DNA from: Luidia sarsii
Lineage: Eukaryota; Echinodermata; Asteroidea; Paxillosida; Luidiidae
Reading direction: 5' to 3'
Assembly: GCA_949987565.1 (NCBI GenBank)
Contig: OX465120.1
Location: 11,827,080-11,891,079, forward strand
Length of the DNA: 64,000 nt
Made by a program: the position numbers and the translations under genes. Positions 25,429-39,195 of the stretch are shown here, piece after piece (position 1 is the first letter of the stretch; each line of letters opens with the position of its first letter). The notes under the pieces are model-generated. The model saw nothing but the letters and a program-made list of their open reading frames with translations. It searched no databases and had not been told where the DNA came from.

Positions 25429-27971
25429 GATTTCCAAAGCGTAGCTTTCTCTCTACTGATACTCTCCGCCGTTCAATGTTTACAAGTCATTGCGCACTCG
25501 GATTGCTCAGACACATGAGGGGTCGTTGCCTTTCCCTCAAAATTCATCAAAAGAAATGTTCTCAAACCTTGTAAGTTAAATCACCTATCTTTAGAGCATT
25601 GCAAGCGCTGTTTGTAGACAAAATTTTGGTGGTTTTGAGTTAATATTAGAGGAACTATTGATTTGCAAAGCATAACTTTCTCTCTACTGATACTCTCCGC
25701 CGTTCAATGTTTACAAGTGATTGCGCACTCGGAGCGCACAGACACATGAGGGGTCGTTGCCTTTTCCTCAGAATTCATCAAGGGAAATATTCTCAAACCT
25801 GGGAAGTTTGATCACCAATCGTTAGAGTATTCCCAGGGCTGTTTGTAGGCCAAATTTTAGTGGTTTTGAGTTAATATTAGAGGGACTATTGATTTGCAAA
25901 GCATAACTTTCTCTCTACTGATACTCTCCGCCGTTCAATGTTTACAAGTCATTGCGCACTCGGAGCGCTCAGACACATAAGGGGTCATTGCCTTGCCCTC
26001 AAAATTCATCAAATGAAATGTTCACAAACCTGGTAAGTTTGATCACCTATCTTTAGAGTATTCCCAGGGCTGTTTGTAGGCCAATTTTTAGTGGTTTTGA
26101 GTTAATATTAAAGGGACTATTGATTTGCAAAGCATAACTTTCTCTCTACTGATACTCTCCACCGTTCAATGTTTACAAGTGATTGCGCACTCGAAGCGCA
26201 CAAACACATGAGGGGTCGTTGCCTTTCCCTCAGAATTCATCAAAGGAAATATTCTCAAACCTGGGAAGTTTGATCACCAATCGTTAGAGTATTCCCAGGG
26301 CTGTTTATAGACCAAATTGTAGTGGTTTTGAGTTAATATTAGAGGGGCTATTGATTTGCAAAGCATAACTTTCTTTCTACTGATACTCTCCGACGTCAAT
26401 GTTTACAAGTCATTGCGCACTCGGAGCGCTCAGACACATAAGGGGTCGTTGCCTTTCCCTCAAAATTCATCAAAAGAAATGTTCTCAAACCTGGTAAGTT
26501 TGATCACCTATCTTTAGAGTATTCCCAGGGCTGTTTGTAGGCCAAATTTTAGTGGTTTTGAGTTAATATTAGAGGGACTATTGATTTGCAAAACATAACT
26601 TTCACTCTACTGATACTCTCCGCCGTTCAATGTTTACAAGTGATTGCGCACTCGGAGTGCAATGTAGACACATGAGGGGTCGTTGCCTTTCCCTCAGAAT
26701 TCATCAAAGGAAATATTCTCAAACCTGGGAAGTTTGATCACCAATCGTTAGAGTATTCCCAGGGCTGTTTGTAGGCCAAATTTTAGTGGTTTTGAGTTAT
26801 TATTAGAGGGACTATTGATTTGCAAAGCATAACTTTCTCTCTACTGATACTCTCCGCCGTTCAATGTTTACAAGTCATTGCGCACTCGGAGCGCACAGAC
26901 ACATGAGGGGTCGTTGGCTTTCCCTCAGAATTCATCAAAGAAAACATTCTCAAACCTGGTAACTCTGATGACCAATCGTTAGAGTATTCCCAGGGCTGTT
27001 TATAGACCAAAATTTAGTGGTTTTGAGTTAATATTAGAGGGGCTATTGATTTGCAAAGCATAACTTTCTCTCTACTGATACTCTCCGCCGTTCAATGTTT
27101 ACAAGTCATTGCGCACTCGGAGCGCTCAGACACATAAGGGGTCGTTGCCTTGCCCTCAAAATTCATCAAAAGAAATGTTCTCAAACCTGGTAAGTTTGAT
27201 CACCTATCTTTAGAGTATTCCCAGGACTGGTTGTAGGGCAATTTTTAGTGGTTTTGAGTTAATATTAGAGGGACTATTGATTTGCAAAGCATAACTTTCT
27301 CTCTACTGATACTCTCCGCCGTTCAATGTTTACAAGTGATTGCGCACTCGGAGCGCACAGACACATGAGGGGTCGTTGCCTTTCCCTCAGAATTCATCAA
27401 AGAAAACATTCTCAAACCTGGTAACTCTGATCACCAATCGTTAGAGTATACCAAGGGCTATTTGTGAGCCAAATTTCAGTCGTTTTGAGTTAATATTAGA
27501 GGGACTTTTGATTTACAAAGTATAACTTTCTCTCTACTGATACCCTCCGCCGTTCAATGTTTACAAGTGATTGCGCACTCGGAGCGCACAGACACACGAG
27601 GGGTCGTTGCCTTTCCCTCAAAATTCATCAAAGGAAATATTCTCAAACCTGGAAAGTTTGATCACCGATCGTTAGAGTATTCCAAGGGCTATTTGTGAGC
27701 CAAATTTCAGTGGTTTTGAGTTAATATTAGAGTGACTATTGATTTCCAAAGCGGAACTTTCTCTCTACTGATACTCTCCGCCGTTCAATGTTTACAAGTC
27801 ATTGCGCACTCGGAGCGCTCAGACACATAAGGGGTCGTTGCCTTGCACTCAAATTTAATGAAAAGAAATGTTCTCAAACCTTGTAAGTTAGATCACCTAT
27901 CTTTAGAGCATTCCAAGGGCTGTTTGTAGGCCAAATTTTAGTGGTTTTGAGTTAATATTAGAGGGACTATT
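25429..27971 (+). repeat. 11-mer higher-order repeat, unit 1 (2543 bp)
   Basis: Starts with the GATTTCCAAAGCGTAGC monomer carrying GATTGCTCAGAC. 11 x 231 plus 2 bp, from one 230-bp and one 234-bp member. Its last monomer (27741) is a fusion: the left part is the monomer normally found before an insert (GGAAC), the right part is a class B monomer with TTGCACTCAAATTTAATG. Confidence 0.9.
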
Positions 27972-30283
27972 GATTTCCAAAGCGTAGCTTTCTCTCTACT
28001 GATACTCTCCGCCGTTCAATGTTTACAAGTCATTGCGCACTCGGATTGCTCAGACACATGAGGGGTCGTTGCCTTTCCCTCAAAATTCATCAAAAGAAAT
28101 GTTCTCAAACCTTGTAAGTTAAATCACCTATCTTTAGAGCATTGCAAGCGCTGTTTGTAGACAAAATTTTGGTGGTTTTGAGTAAATATTAGAGGAACTA
28201 TTGATTTGCAAAGCATAACTTTCTCTCTACTGATACTCTCCGCCGTTCAATGTTTACAAGTGATTGCGCACTCGGAGCGCACAGACACATGAGGGGTCGT
28301 TGCCTTTTCCTCAGAATTCATCAAGGGAAATATTCTCAAACCTGGGAAGTTTGATCACCAATCGTTAGAGTATTCCCAGGGCTGTTTGTAGACCAAATTT
28401 TAGTGGTTTTGAGTTAATATTAGAGGGACTATTGATTTGCAAAGCATAACTTTCTCTCTACTGATACTCTCCGCCGTTCAATGTTTACAAGTCATTGCGC
28501 ACTCGGAGCGCTCAGACACATAAGGGGTCATTGCCTTGCCCTCAAAATTCATCAAATGAAATGTTCACAAACCTGGTAAGTTTGATCACCTATCTTTAGA
28601 GTATTCCCAGGGCTGTTTGTAGGCCAATTTTTAGTGGTTTTGAGTTAATATTAAAGGGACTATTGATTTGCAAAGCATAACTTTCTCTCTACTGATACTC
28701 TCCACCGTTCAATGTTTACAAGTGATTGCGCACTCGAAGCGCACAAACACATGAGGGGTCGTTGCCTTTCCCTCAGAATTCATCAAAGGAAATATTCTCA
28801 AACCTGGGAAGTTTGATCACCAATCGTTAGAGTATTCCCAGGGCTGTTTATAGACCAAATTGTAGTGGTTTTGAGTTAATATTAGAGGGGCTATTGATTT
28901 GCAAAGCATAACTTTCTTTCTACTGATACTCTCCGACGTCAATGTTTACAAGTCATTGCGCACTCGGAGCGCTCAGACACATAAGGGGTCGTTGCCTTTC
29001 CCTCAAAATTCATCAAAAGAAATGTTCTCAAACCTGGTAAGTTTGATCACCTATCTTTAGAGTATTCCCAGGGCTGTTTGTAGGCCAAATTTTAGTGGTT
29101 TTGAGTTGATATTAGAGGGACTATTGATTTGCAAAACATAACTTTCACTCTACTGATACTCTCCGCCGTTCAATGTTTACAAGTGATTGCGCACTCGGAG
29201 TGCAATGTAGACACATGAGGGGTCGTTGCCTTTCCCTCAGAATTCATCAAAGGAAATATTCTCAAACCTGGGAAGTTTGATCACCAATCGTTAGAGTATT
29301 CCCAGGGCTGTTTGTAGGCCAAATTTTAGTGGTTTTGAGTTATTATTAGAGGGACTATTGATTTGCAAAGCATAACTTTCTCTCTACTGATACTCTCCGC
29401 CGTTCAATGTTTACAAGTCATTGCGCACTCGGAGCGCACAGACACATGAGGGGTCGTTGGCTTTCCCTCAGAATTCATCAAAGAAAACATTCTCAAACCT
29501 GGTAACTCTGATGACCAATCGTTAGAGTATTCCCAGGGCTGTTTATAGACCAAATTTTAGTGGTTTTGAGTTAATATTAGAGGGGCTATTGATTTGCAAA
29601 GCATAACTTTCTCTCTACTGATACTCTCCGCCGTTCAATGTTTACAAGTCATTGCGCACTCGGAGCGCTCAGACACATAGGGGGTCGTTGCCTTGCCCTC
29701 AAAATTCATCAAAAGAAATGTTCTCAAACCTGGTAAGTTTGATCACCTATCTTTAGAGTATTCCCAGGACTGGTTGTGGGGCAATTTTTAGTGGTTTTGA
29801 GTTAATATTAGAGGGACTATTGATTTGCAAAGCATAACTTTCTCTCTACTGATACTCTCCGCCGTTCAATGTTTACAAGTGATTGCGCACTCGGAGCGCA
29901 CAGACACATGAGGGGTCGTTGCCTTTCCCTCAGAATTCATCAAAGAAAACATTCTCAAACCTGGTAACTCTGATCACCAATCGTTAGAGTATACCAAGGG
30001 CTATTTGTGAGCCAAATTTCAGTGGTTTTGAGTTAATATTAGAGGGACTTTTGATTTACAAAGTATAACTTTCTCTCTACTGATACCCTCCGCCGTTCAA
30101 TGTTTACAAGTGATTGCGCACTCGGAGCGCACAGACACACGAGGGGTCGTTGCCTTTCCCTCAAAATTCATCAAAGGAAATATTCTCAAACCTGGAAAGT
30201 TTGATCACCAATCGTTAGAGTATTCCAAGGGCTATTTGTGAGCCAAATTTCAGTGGTTTTGAGTTAATATTAGAGTGACTATT
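27972..30283 (+). repeat. 11-mer higher-order repeat, unit 2, leading into insert 3
   Basis: Ten monomers matching unit 1 at offset 2543. The eleventh position (30284) is the true pre-insert monomer, followed by insert 3. The same run precedes insert 2 (9368-11679). Confidence 0.9.
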
Positions 30284-30431
30284 GATTTCCAAAGCGGAAC
30301 TTTCTCTCTACTGATACTCTCCGCCGTTCAATGTTTACAAGTGATTGTACACTCCGACCGCCCAGACACATGAGGGGTCGTTGCCTTTCCCTCAAAATTA
30401 TTTCTGTCTAGTTAATATTAAAGGGAATATT
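30284..30431 (+). repeat. Truncated 148-bp monomer left of insert 3
   Basis: Same broken monomer as at 3003 and 11680, with GTCTAGTTAATATT at the deletion junction. Confidence 0.9.
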
Positions 30432-30527
30432 GATTTCCAAAGCACAACTTTCCTTCACACAGTAAGGACTGTGCATTTAGCACGGTAATTTGTCATATAG
30501 TTTTTCCAAAAATATTGGGACTCTATT

Positions 30528-30568
30528 CGTCAGTAGTATGCAGCGCCCTCTATCAGGCAAACAGGTCT
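30528..30568 (+). repeat. Insert direct repeat, left, copy 3
   Basis: 41 bp, partner at 31117-31156. Confidence 0.93.
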
Positions 30569-30611
30569 GGGTGGATGATTACAAGGGGTGGTCATCCTCT
30601 CAGACCTGTTT
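30559..30611 (+). other. Long hairpin in insert, copy 3
   Basis: 20-nt arms and 13-nt loop, unchanged from the other copies. Confidence 0.9.
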
Positions 30612-30835
30612 TTCCAAACATGCACAAGAATAACAATGAAATTGAAGGCGTTTTTTCTTTAAATCAGTTTGAAGTACAAAATTGGACGCGGAGAAGATGG
30701 TCTAGTAAATATCTGATTGAATCCTTATCAAATAATATTCCTGCCTTGGAGGAAATGCATCATATTACAAGATGGGATTTTGTTTTTTCAGCTGGCACAA
30801 CAGTGGGGCGAAATAGTGTTTTTTTACGAGTATAG
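30575..30835 (+). pseudogene. Insert ORF, T7 form, 86 codons, copy 3
   Basis: Same as copy 2 (Asn53, Gly74, T7 frameshift after residue 83). Open upstream to 30515 with no ATG. No recognisable domain. Confidence 0.25.
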
Positions 30836-31116
30836 GGATATATGTGTTATCGTGGGACGAAAATGGGGCGATGTATTAGCATAACTCTAAAACATCATTT
30901 TTCAATCTATTTGGTATAAGCTAGTGAAAATAGACAAATGTGTGCATGCAGCTTAAGAAGAGCTCTGGTGCATTTAGATATATATCACGAAACTGGAGAT
31001 TAATTCGTAATAAAAACATATTTACATGGAATAAGCCCAGAGCTCAGGTATAGCGGGTGTAATATTAAATAACAACAAGCGCAAGGGGGCGGTAGACATT
31101 TCATGTTATGTCCTCT

Positions 31117-31156
31117 CGTCAGTATTATGCAGCGCCCTCTATCAGGAAACAGGTCT
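31117..31156 (+). repeat. Insert direct repeat, right, copy 3
   Basis: 40-bp partner of 30528-30568. Confidence 0.93.
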
Positions 31157-31162
31157 CGCTCG

Positions 31163-31571
31163 AAACGTGATTAAACACTCGGAGCGACCAGACACATGAG
31201 GAATCGTTGCCTTTATCTTAAAATTTAAGACTAAAATATGTTCTCCAACTGGGATAGTTTGATAACCTATGGTTAGACAATTCCTAGGGCTGCATACAGG
31301 TAAAATTTTAAATCTCTCGAGTTAATACTGATGGTTCTTTTGAATTTTAAAGCCAAACTTTCTCTCTACAGATACTCTCCGTCGTCAATGTTTACAAGTA
31401 ATTGCGCACTCGGAGCGCACAGGCCCATGAGGGGTCGTTGCCTTATTCTCAAAATTCATCAAAAGAAATATTCTCAAACCTGGTAAGTTTGATCACCTAT
31501 CTTTAGAGCATTGCAAGGGCTGTTTGTAGGCCAAATTTTAGTGGTTTTGAGTTAATATTAGAGGGACTATT
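31163..31571 (+). repeat. Divergent monomers right of insert 3
   Basis: Same pair as at 3882-4290, keeping the TTATTCTC version. The following monomer (31572) switches near 31700 into the GGAAAGTTTG series that starts the 10761-offset duplication. Confidence 0.87.
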
Positions 31572-31801
31572 GATTTCAAAAGCATAACTTTCTGTCTACT
31601 GATACTCTCCGCCGTCAATGTTTACAAGTCATTGCGCACTCGGAGCGCTAAGACACATAAGGGGTCGTTGCCTTTCCCTCAAAATTCATCAAAAGAAATG
31701 TTCTCAAACCTGGAAAGTTTGATCACCAATCGTTAGAGTATTCCAAGGGCTATTTGTGAGCCAAATTTCAGTGTTTTTGAGTTAATATTAGAGTGACTAT
31801 T

Positions 31802-34800
31802 GATTTCCAAAGCGGAACTTTCTCTCTACTGATACTCTCCGCCGTTCAATGTTTACAAGTCATTGCGCACTCGGAGCGCACAGACACATGAGGGGTCGTT
31901 GCCTTTCCCTCAGAATTCATCAAAGAAAACATTCTCAAACCTGGTAACTCTGATCACCAATCGTTAGAGTATTCCCAGGGCTGTTTATAGACCAAATTTT
32001 AGTGGTTTTGAGTTAATATTAGAGGGGCTATTGATTTGCAAAGCATAACTTTCTCTCTACTGATACTCTCCGCCGTTTAATGTTTACAAGTCGATGCGCA
32101 CTCGGAGCGCTCAGACAAATAAGGGGTCGTTGCCTTGCCCTCAAAATTCATCAAAAGAAATGTTCTCAAACCTGGTAAGTTTGATCACCTATCTTTAGAG
32201 TATTCCCAGGACTGTTTGTAGGGCAATTTTTAGTGGTTTTGAGTTAATATTAGAGGGACTATTGATTTGCAAAGCATAACTTTCTCTCTACTGATACTCT
32301 CCGCCGTTCAATGTTTACAAGTGATTGCGCACTCGGAGCGCACAGACACATGAGGGGTCGTTGCCTTTCCCTCAGAATTCATCAAAGAAAACATTCTCAA
32401 ACCTGGTAACTCTGATCACCAATCGTTAGAGTATACCAAGGGCTATTTGTGAGCCAAATTTCAGTGGTTTTGAGTTAATATTAGAGGGACTTTTGATTTA
32501 CAAAGTATAACTTTCTCTCTACTAATACCCTCCGCCGTTCAATGTTTACAAGTGATTGCGCACTCGGAGCGCACAGACACACGAGGGGTCGTTGCCTTTC
32601 CCTCAAAATTCATCAAAGGAAATATTCTCAAACCTGGTAACTGTGATCACCAATCGTTAGAGTATTCCCAGGGCTGTTTATAGACCAAATTTTAGTGGTT
32701 TTGAGTTAATATTAGAGGGGCTATTGATTTGCAAAGCATAACTTTCTCTCTACTGATACTCTCCGCCGTTCAATGTTTACAAGTCATTGCGCACTCGGAG
32801 CGCTCAGACACATAAGGGGTCGTTGCCTTGCCCTCAAAATTCATCAAAAGAAATGTTCTCAAACCTGGTAAGTTTGATCACCTATCTTTAGAGTATTCCC
32901 AGGACTGTTTGTAGGGCAATTTTTAGTGGTTTTGAGTTAATGTTAGAGGGACTATTGATTTGCAAAGCATAACTTTCTCTCTACTGATACTCTCCGCCGT
33001 TCAATGTTTACAAGTGATTGCGCACTCGGAGCGCACAGACACATGAGGGGTCGTTGCCTTTCCCTCAGAATTCATCAAAGGAAATATTCTAAAACCTGGG
33101 AAGTTTGATCACCAATCGTTACAGTATTCCCAGGGCTGTTTGTAGGCCAAATTTTAGTGGTTTTGAGTTATTATTAGAGGGACTATTGATTTGCAAAGCA
33201 TAACTTTCTCTCTACTGATACTCTCCGCCGTTCAATGTTTACAAGTCATTGCGCACTCGGAGCGCACAGACACATGAGGGGTCGTTGCCTTTCCCTCAGA
33301 ATTCATCAAAGAAAACATTCTCAAACCTGGTAACTCTGATCACCAATCGTTAGAGTATTCCCAGGGCTGTTTATAGACCAAATTTTAGTGGTTTTGAGTT
33401 AATATTAGAGGGGCTATTGATTTGCAAAGCATAACTTTCTCTCTACTGATACTCTCCGCCGTTCAATGTTTACAAGTCGATGCGCACTCGGAGCGCTCAG
33501 ACACATAAGGGGTCGTTGCCTTGCCCTCAAAATTCATCAAAAGAAATGTTCTCAAACCTGGTAAGTTTGATCACCTATCTTTAGAGTATTCCCAGGACTG
33601 TTTGTAGGGCAATTTTTAGTGGTTTTGAGTTAATATTAGAGGGACTATTGATTTGCAAAGCATAACTTTCTCTCTACTGATACTCTCCGCCGTACAATGT
33701 TTACAAGTGATTGCGCACTCGGAGCGCACAGACACATGAGGGGTCGTTGCCTTTCCCTCAGAATTCATCAAAGAAAACATTCTCAAACCTGGTACCTCTG
33801 ATCACCAATCGTTAGAGTATACCAAGGGCTATTTGTGAGCCAAATTTCAGTCGTTTTGAGTTAATATTAGAGGGACTTTTGATTTACAAAGTATAACTTT
33901 CTCTCTACTGATACCCTCCGCCGTTCAATGTTTACAAGTGATTGCGCACTCGGAGCGCACAGACACACGAGGGGTCGTTGCCTTTCCCTCAAAATTCATC
34001 AAAGGAAATATTCTCAAACCTGGAAAGTTTGATCACCAATCGTTAGAGTATTCCAAGGGCTATTTGTGAGCCAAATTTCAGTGGTTTTGAGTTAATATTA
34101 GAGGGACTTTTGATTTACAAAGTATAACTTTCTCTCTACTAATACCCTCCGCCGTTCAATGTTTACAAGTGATTGCGCACTCGGAGCGCACAGACACACG
34201 AGGGGTCGTTGCCTTTCCCTCAAAATTCATCAAAGGAAATATTCTCAAACCTGGTAACTGTGATCACCAATCGTTAGAGTATTCCCAGGGCTGTTTATAG
34301 ACCAAATTTTAGTGGTTTTGAGTTAATATTAGAGGGGCTATTGATTTGCAAAGCATAACTTTCTCTCTACTGATACTCTCCGCCGTTCAATGTTTACAAG
34401 TCATTGCGCACTCGGAGCGCTCAGACACATAAGGGGTCGTTGCCTTGCCCTCAAAATTCATCAAAAGAAATGTTCTCAAACCTGGTAAGTTTGATCACCT
34501 ATCTTTAGAGTATTCCCAGGACTGTTTGTAGGGCAATTTTTAGTGGTTTTGAGTTAATATTAGAGGGACTATTGATTTGCAAAGCATAACTTTCTCTCTA
34601 CTGATACTCTCCGCCGTTCAATGTTTACAAGTGATTGCGCACTCGGAGCGCACAGACACATGAGGGGTCGTTGCCTTTCCCTCAGAATTCATCAAAGGAA
34701 ATATTCTCAAACCTGGGAAGTTTGATCACCAATCGTTACAGTATTCCCAGGGCTGTTTGTAGGCCAAATTTTAGTGGTTTTGAGTTATTATTAGAGGGAC

Positions 34801-35728
34801 TATTGATTTGCAAAGCATAACTTTCTCTCTACTGATACTCTCCGCCGTTCAATGTTTACAAGTCATTGCGCACTCGGAGCGCACAGACACATGAGGGGTC
34901 GTTGCCTTTCCCTCAGAATTCATCAAAGAAAACATTCTCAAACCTGGTAACTCTGATCACCAATCGTTAGAGTATTCCCAGGGCTGTTTATAGACCAAAT
35001 TTTAGTGGTTTTGAGTTAATATTAGAGGGGCTATTGATTTGCAAAGCATAACTTTCTCTCTACTGATACTCTCCGCCGTTCAATGTTTACAAGTCGATGC
35101 GCACTCGGAGCGCTCAGACACATAAGGGGTCGTTGCCTTGCCCTCAAAATTCATCAAAAGAAATGTTCTCAAACCTGGTAAGTTTGATCACCTATCTTTA
35201 GAGTATTCCCAGGACTGTTTGTAGGGCAATTTTTAGTGGTTTTGAGTTAATATTAGAGGGACTATTGATTTGCAAAGCATAACTTTCTCTCTACTGATAC
35301 TCTCCGCCGTTCAATGTTTACAAGTGATTGCGCACTCGGAGCGCACAGACACATGAGGGGTCGTTGCCTTTCCCTCAGAATTCATCAAAGAAAACATTCT
35401 CAAACCTGGTAACTCTGATCACCAATCGTTAGAGTATACCAAGGGCTATTTGTGAGCCAAATTTCAGTCGTTTTGAGTTAATATTAGAGGGACTTTTGAT
35501 TTACAAAGTATAACTTTCTCTCTACTGATACCCTCCGCCGTTCAATGTTTACAAGTGATTGCGCACTCGGAGCGCACAGACACACGAGGGGTCGTTGCCT
35601 TTCCCTCAAAATTCATCAAAGGAAATATTCTCAAACCTGGAAAGTTTGATCACCAATCGTTAGAGTATTCCAAGGGCTATTTGTGAGCCAAATTTCAGTG
35701 GTTTTGAGTTAATATTAGAGTGACTATT
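31802..35728 (+). repeat. Segmental duplication, right member (~3.9 kb)
   Basis: Copy of 21041-24967 at offset 10761, including the internal tandem 7-mer. Small private changes include TCAGACAAATAAGG near 32115 and TTAATGTTAG near 32937. Confidence 0.87.
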
Positions 35729-36883
35729 GATTTCCAAAGCGGAACTTTCTCTCTACTGATACTCTCCGCCGTTCAATGTTTACAAGTCATTGCGCACTCG
35801 GAGCGCACAGACACATGAGGGGTCGTTGCCTTTCCCTCAGAATTCATCAAAGAAAACATTCTCAAACCTGGTAACTCTGATCACCAATCGTTAGAGTATT
35901 CCCAGGGCTGTTTATAGACCAAATTTTAGTGGTTTTGAGTTAATATTAGAGGGGCTATTGATTTGCAAAGCATAACTTTCTCTCTACTGATACTCTCCGC
36001 CGTTTAATGTTTACAAGTCGATGCGCACTCGGAGCGCTCAGACACATAAGGGGTCGTTGCCTTGCCCTCAAAATTCATCAAAAGAAATGTTCTCAAACCT
36101 GGTAAGTTTGATCACCTATCTTTAGAGTATTCCCAGGACTGTTTGTAGGGCAATTTTTAGTGGTTTTGAGTTAATATTAGAGGGACTATTGATTTGCAAA
36201 GCATAACTTTCTCTCTACTGATACTCTCCGCCGTTCAATGTTTACAAGTGATTGCGCACTCGGAGCGCACAGACACATGAGGGGTCGTTGCCTTTCCCTC
36301 AGAATTCATCAAAGAAAACATTCTCAAACCTCGTAACTCTGATCACCAATCGTTAGAGTATACCAAGGGCTATTTGTGAGCCAAATTTCAGTGGTTTTGA
36401 GTTAATATTAGAGGGACTTTTGATTTACAAAGTATAACTTTCTCTCTACTGATAGCCTCCGCCGTTCAATGTTTACAAGTGATTGCGCACTCGGAGCGCA
36501 CAGACACACGAGGGGTCGTTGCCTTTCCCTCAAAATTCATCAAAGGAAATATTCTCAAACCTGGAAAGTTTGATCACCAATCGTTAGAGTATTCCAAGGG
36601 CTATTTGTGAGCCAAATTTCAGTGGTTTTGAGTTAATATTAGAGTGACTATTGATTTCCAAAGCGGACCTTTCTCTCTACTGATACTCTCCGCCGTTCAA
36701 TGTTTACAAGTCATTGCGCACTCGGAGCGCACAGACACATGAGGGGTCGTTGCCTTTCCCTCAGAATTCATCAAAGAAAACATTCTCAAACCTGGTAACT
36801 CTGATCACCAATCGTTAGAGTATTCCCAGGGCTGTTTATAGACCAAATTTTAGTGGTTTTGAGTTAATAATAGAGGGGCTATT

Positions 36884-39195
36884 GATTTGCAAAGCATAAC
36901 TTTCTCTCTACTGATACTCTCCGACGTCAATGTTTACAAGTCATTGCGCACTCGGAGCGCTCAGACACGTAAGGGGTCGTTGCCTTTCCCTCAAAATTCA
37001 TCAAAAGAAATGTTCTCAAACCTGGTAAGTTTGATCACCTATCTTTAGAGTATTCCCAGGGCTGTTTGTAGGCCAAATTTTAGTGGTTTTGAGTTAATAT
37101 TAGAGGGACTATTGATTTGCAAAGCATAACTTTCACTCTACTGATACTCTCCGCCGTTCAATGTTTACAAGTGATTGCGCACTCGGAGCGCAATGTAGAC
37201 ACATGAGGGGTCGTTGCCTTTCCCTCAGAATTCATCAAAGGAAATATTCTCAAACCTGGGAAGTTTGATCACCAATCGTTAGAATATTCCCAGGGCTGTT
37301 TGTAGGCCAAATTTTAGTGGTTTTGAGTTATTATTAGAGGGACTATTGATTTGCAAAGCATAACTTTCTCTCTACTGATACTCTCCGCCGTTCAATGTTT
37401 ACAAGTCATTGCGCACTCGGAGCGCACAGACACACGAGGGGTCGTTGCCTTTCCCTCAGAATTCATCAAAGAAAACATTCTCAAACCTGGTAACTGTGAT
37501 CACCAATCGTTAGAGTATTCCCAGGGCTGTTTATAGACCAAATTTTAGTGGTTTTGAGTTAATATTAGAGGGGCTATTGATTTGCAAAGCATAACTTTCT
37601 CTCTACTGATACTCTCCGCCGTTCAATGTTTACAAGTCATTGCGCACTCGGAGCGCTCAGACACATAAGGGGTCGTTGCCTTGCCCTCAAAATTCATCAA
37701 AAGAAATGTTCTCAAACCTGGTAAGTTTGATCACCTATCTTTAGAGTATTCCCAGGACTGTTTGTAGGGCAATTTTTAGTGGTTTTGAGTTAATATTAGA
37801 GGGACTATTGATTTGCAAAGCATAACTTTCTCTCTACTGATACTCTCCGCCGTTCAATGTTTACAAGTGATTGCGCACTCGGAGCGCACAGACACATGAG
37901 GGGTCGTTGCCTTTCCCTCAGAATTCATCAAAGGAAATATTCTCAAACCTGGGAAGTTTGATCACCAATCGTTAGAGTATTCCCAGGGCTGTTTGTAGGC
38001 CAAATTTTAGTGGTTTTGAGTTATTATTAGAGGGACTATTGATTTGCAAAGCATAACTTTCTCTCTACTGATACTCTCCGCCGTTCAATGTTTACAAGTC
38101 ATTGCGCACTCGGAGCGCACAGACACATGAGGGGTCGTTGCCTTTCCCTCAGAATTCATCAAAGAAAACATTCTCAAACCTGGTAACTCTGATCACCAAT
38201 CGTTAGAGTATTCCCAGGGCTGTTTATAGACCAAATTTTAGTGGTTTTGAGTTAATATTAGAGGGGCTATTGATTTGCAAAGCATAACTTTCTCTCTACT
38301 GATACTCTCCGCCGTTCAATGTTTACAAGTCGATGCGCACTCGGAGCGCTCAGACACATAAGGGGTCGTTGCCTTGCCCTCAAAATTCATCAAAAGAAAT
38401 GTTCTCAAACCTGGTAAGTTTGATCACCTATCTTTAGAGTATTCCCAGGACTGTTTGTAGGGCAATTTTTAGTGGTTTTGAGTTAATATTAGAGGGACTA
38501 TTGATTTGCAAAGCATAACTTTCTCTCTACTGATACTCTCCGCCGTTCAATGTTTACAAGTCATTGCGCACTCGGAGCGCACAGACACATGAGGGGTCGT
38601 TGCCTTTCCCTCAGAATTCATCAAAGAAAACATTCTCAAACCTGGTAACTCTGATCACCAATCGTTAGAGTATACCAAGGGCTATTTGTGAGCCAAATTT
38701 CAGTGGTTTTGAGTTAATATTAGAGGGACTTTTGATTTACAAAGTATAACTTTCTCTCTACTGATAGCCTCCGCCGTTCAATGTTTACAAGTGATTGCGC
38801 ACTCGGAGCGCACAGACACACGAGGGGTCGTTGCCTTTCCCTCAAAAGTCATCAAAGGAAATATTCTCAAACCTGGAAAGTTTGATCACCAATCGTTAGA
38901 GTATTCCAAGGGCTATTTGTGAGCCAAATTTCAGTGGTTTTGAGTTAATATTAGAGTGACTATTGATTTCCAAAGCGGAACTTTCTCTCTACTGATACTC
39001 TCCGCCGTTCAATGTTTACAAGTCATTGCGCACTCGGAGCGCACAGACACATGAGGGGTCGTTGCCTTTCCCTCAGAATTCATCAAAGAAAACATTCTCA
39101 AACCTGGTAACTCTGATCACCAATCGTTAGAGTATTCCCAGGGCTGTTTATAGACCAAATTTTAGTGGTTTTGAGTTAATAATAGAGGGGCTATT
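36884..39195 (+). repeat. 10-mer higher-order repeat, unit 1 (2312 bp)
   Basis: By class the order is B A A B A A B A A A. Monomer 1 carries GACGTC and GACACGTAAGG (230 bp), monomer 2 GCAATGTAGAC (234 bp), monomer 3 CACACGAGG with CTGTGATCACC, monomer 9 GATTTAC with TAGCCTCC, and monomer 10 GATTTCC with GGAAC. The unit recurs at 41970, 51762 and 59978. Confidence 0.92.

Larger units (their letters stand above)
12559..30452 (+). repeat. Satellite block 3
   Basis: The longest insert-free run, about 77 monomers with no gene. It holds a tandem 14-mer HOR (12968-19425), a mixed zone (19426-22195), a tandem 7-mer HOR (22196 to about 24960) and a tandem 11-mer HOR (25429-30283). GACGTC markers lie at 16006, 19235, 20157, 26392 and 28935. 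The last 2.5 kb before insert 3 repeats the run before insert 2 at offset 18604. Open frames such as 13719-13904, 14584-14769, 22257-22442 and 23874-24059 start at TTG and are monomer read-throughs. Confidence 0.96.
30453..31162 (+). other. Non-satellite insert, copy 3
   Basis: I found no difference from copy 2 by eye, so these two are the youngest pair by sequence although they are 18604 bp apart. Direct repeats 30528-30568 and 31117-31156, hairpin 30559-30611, AATAAA at 31009-31014. Confidence 0.85.
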
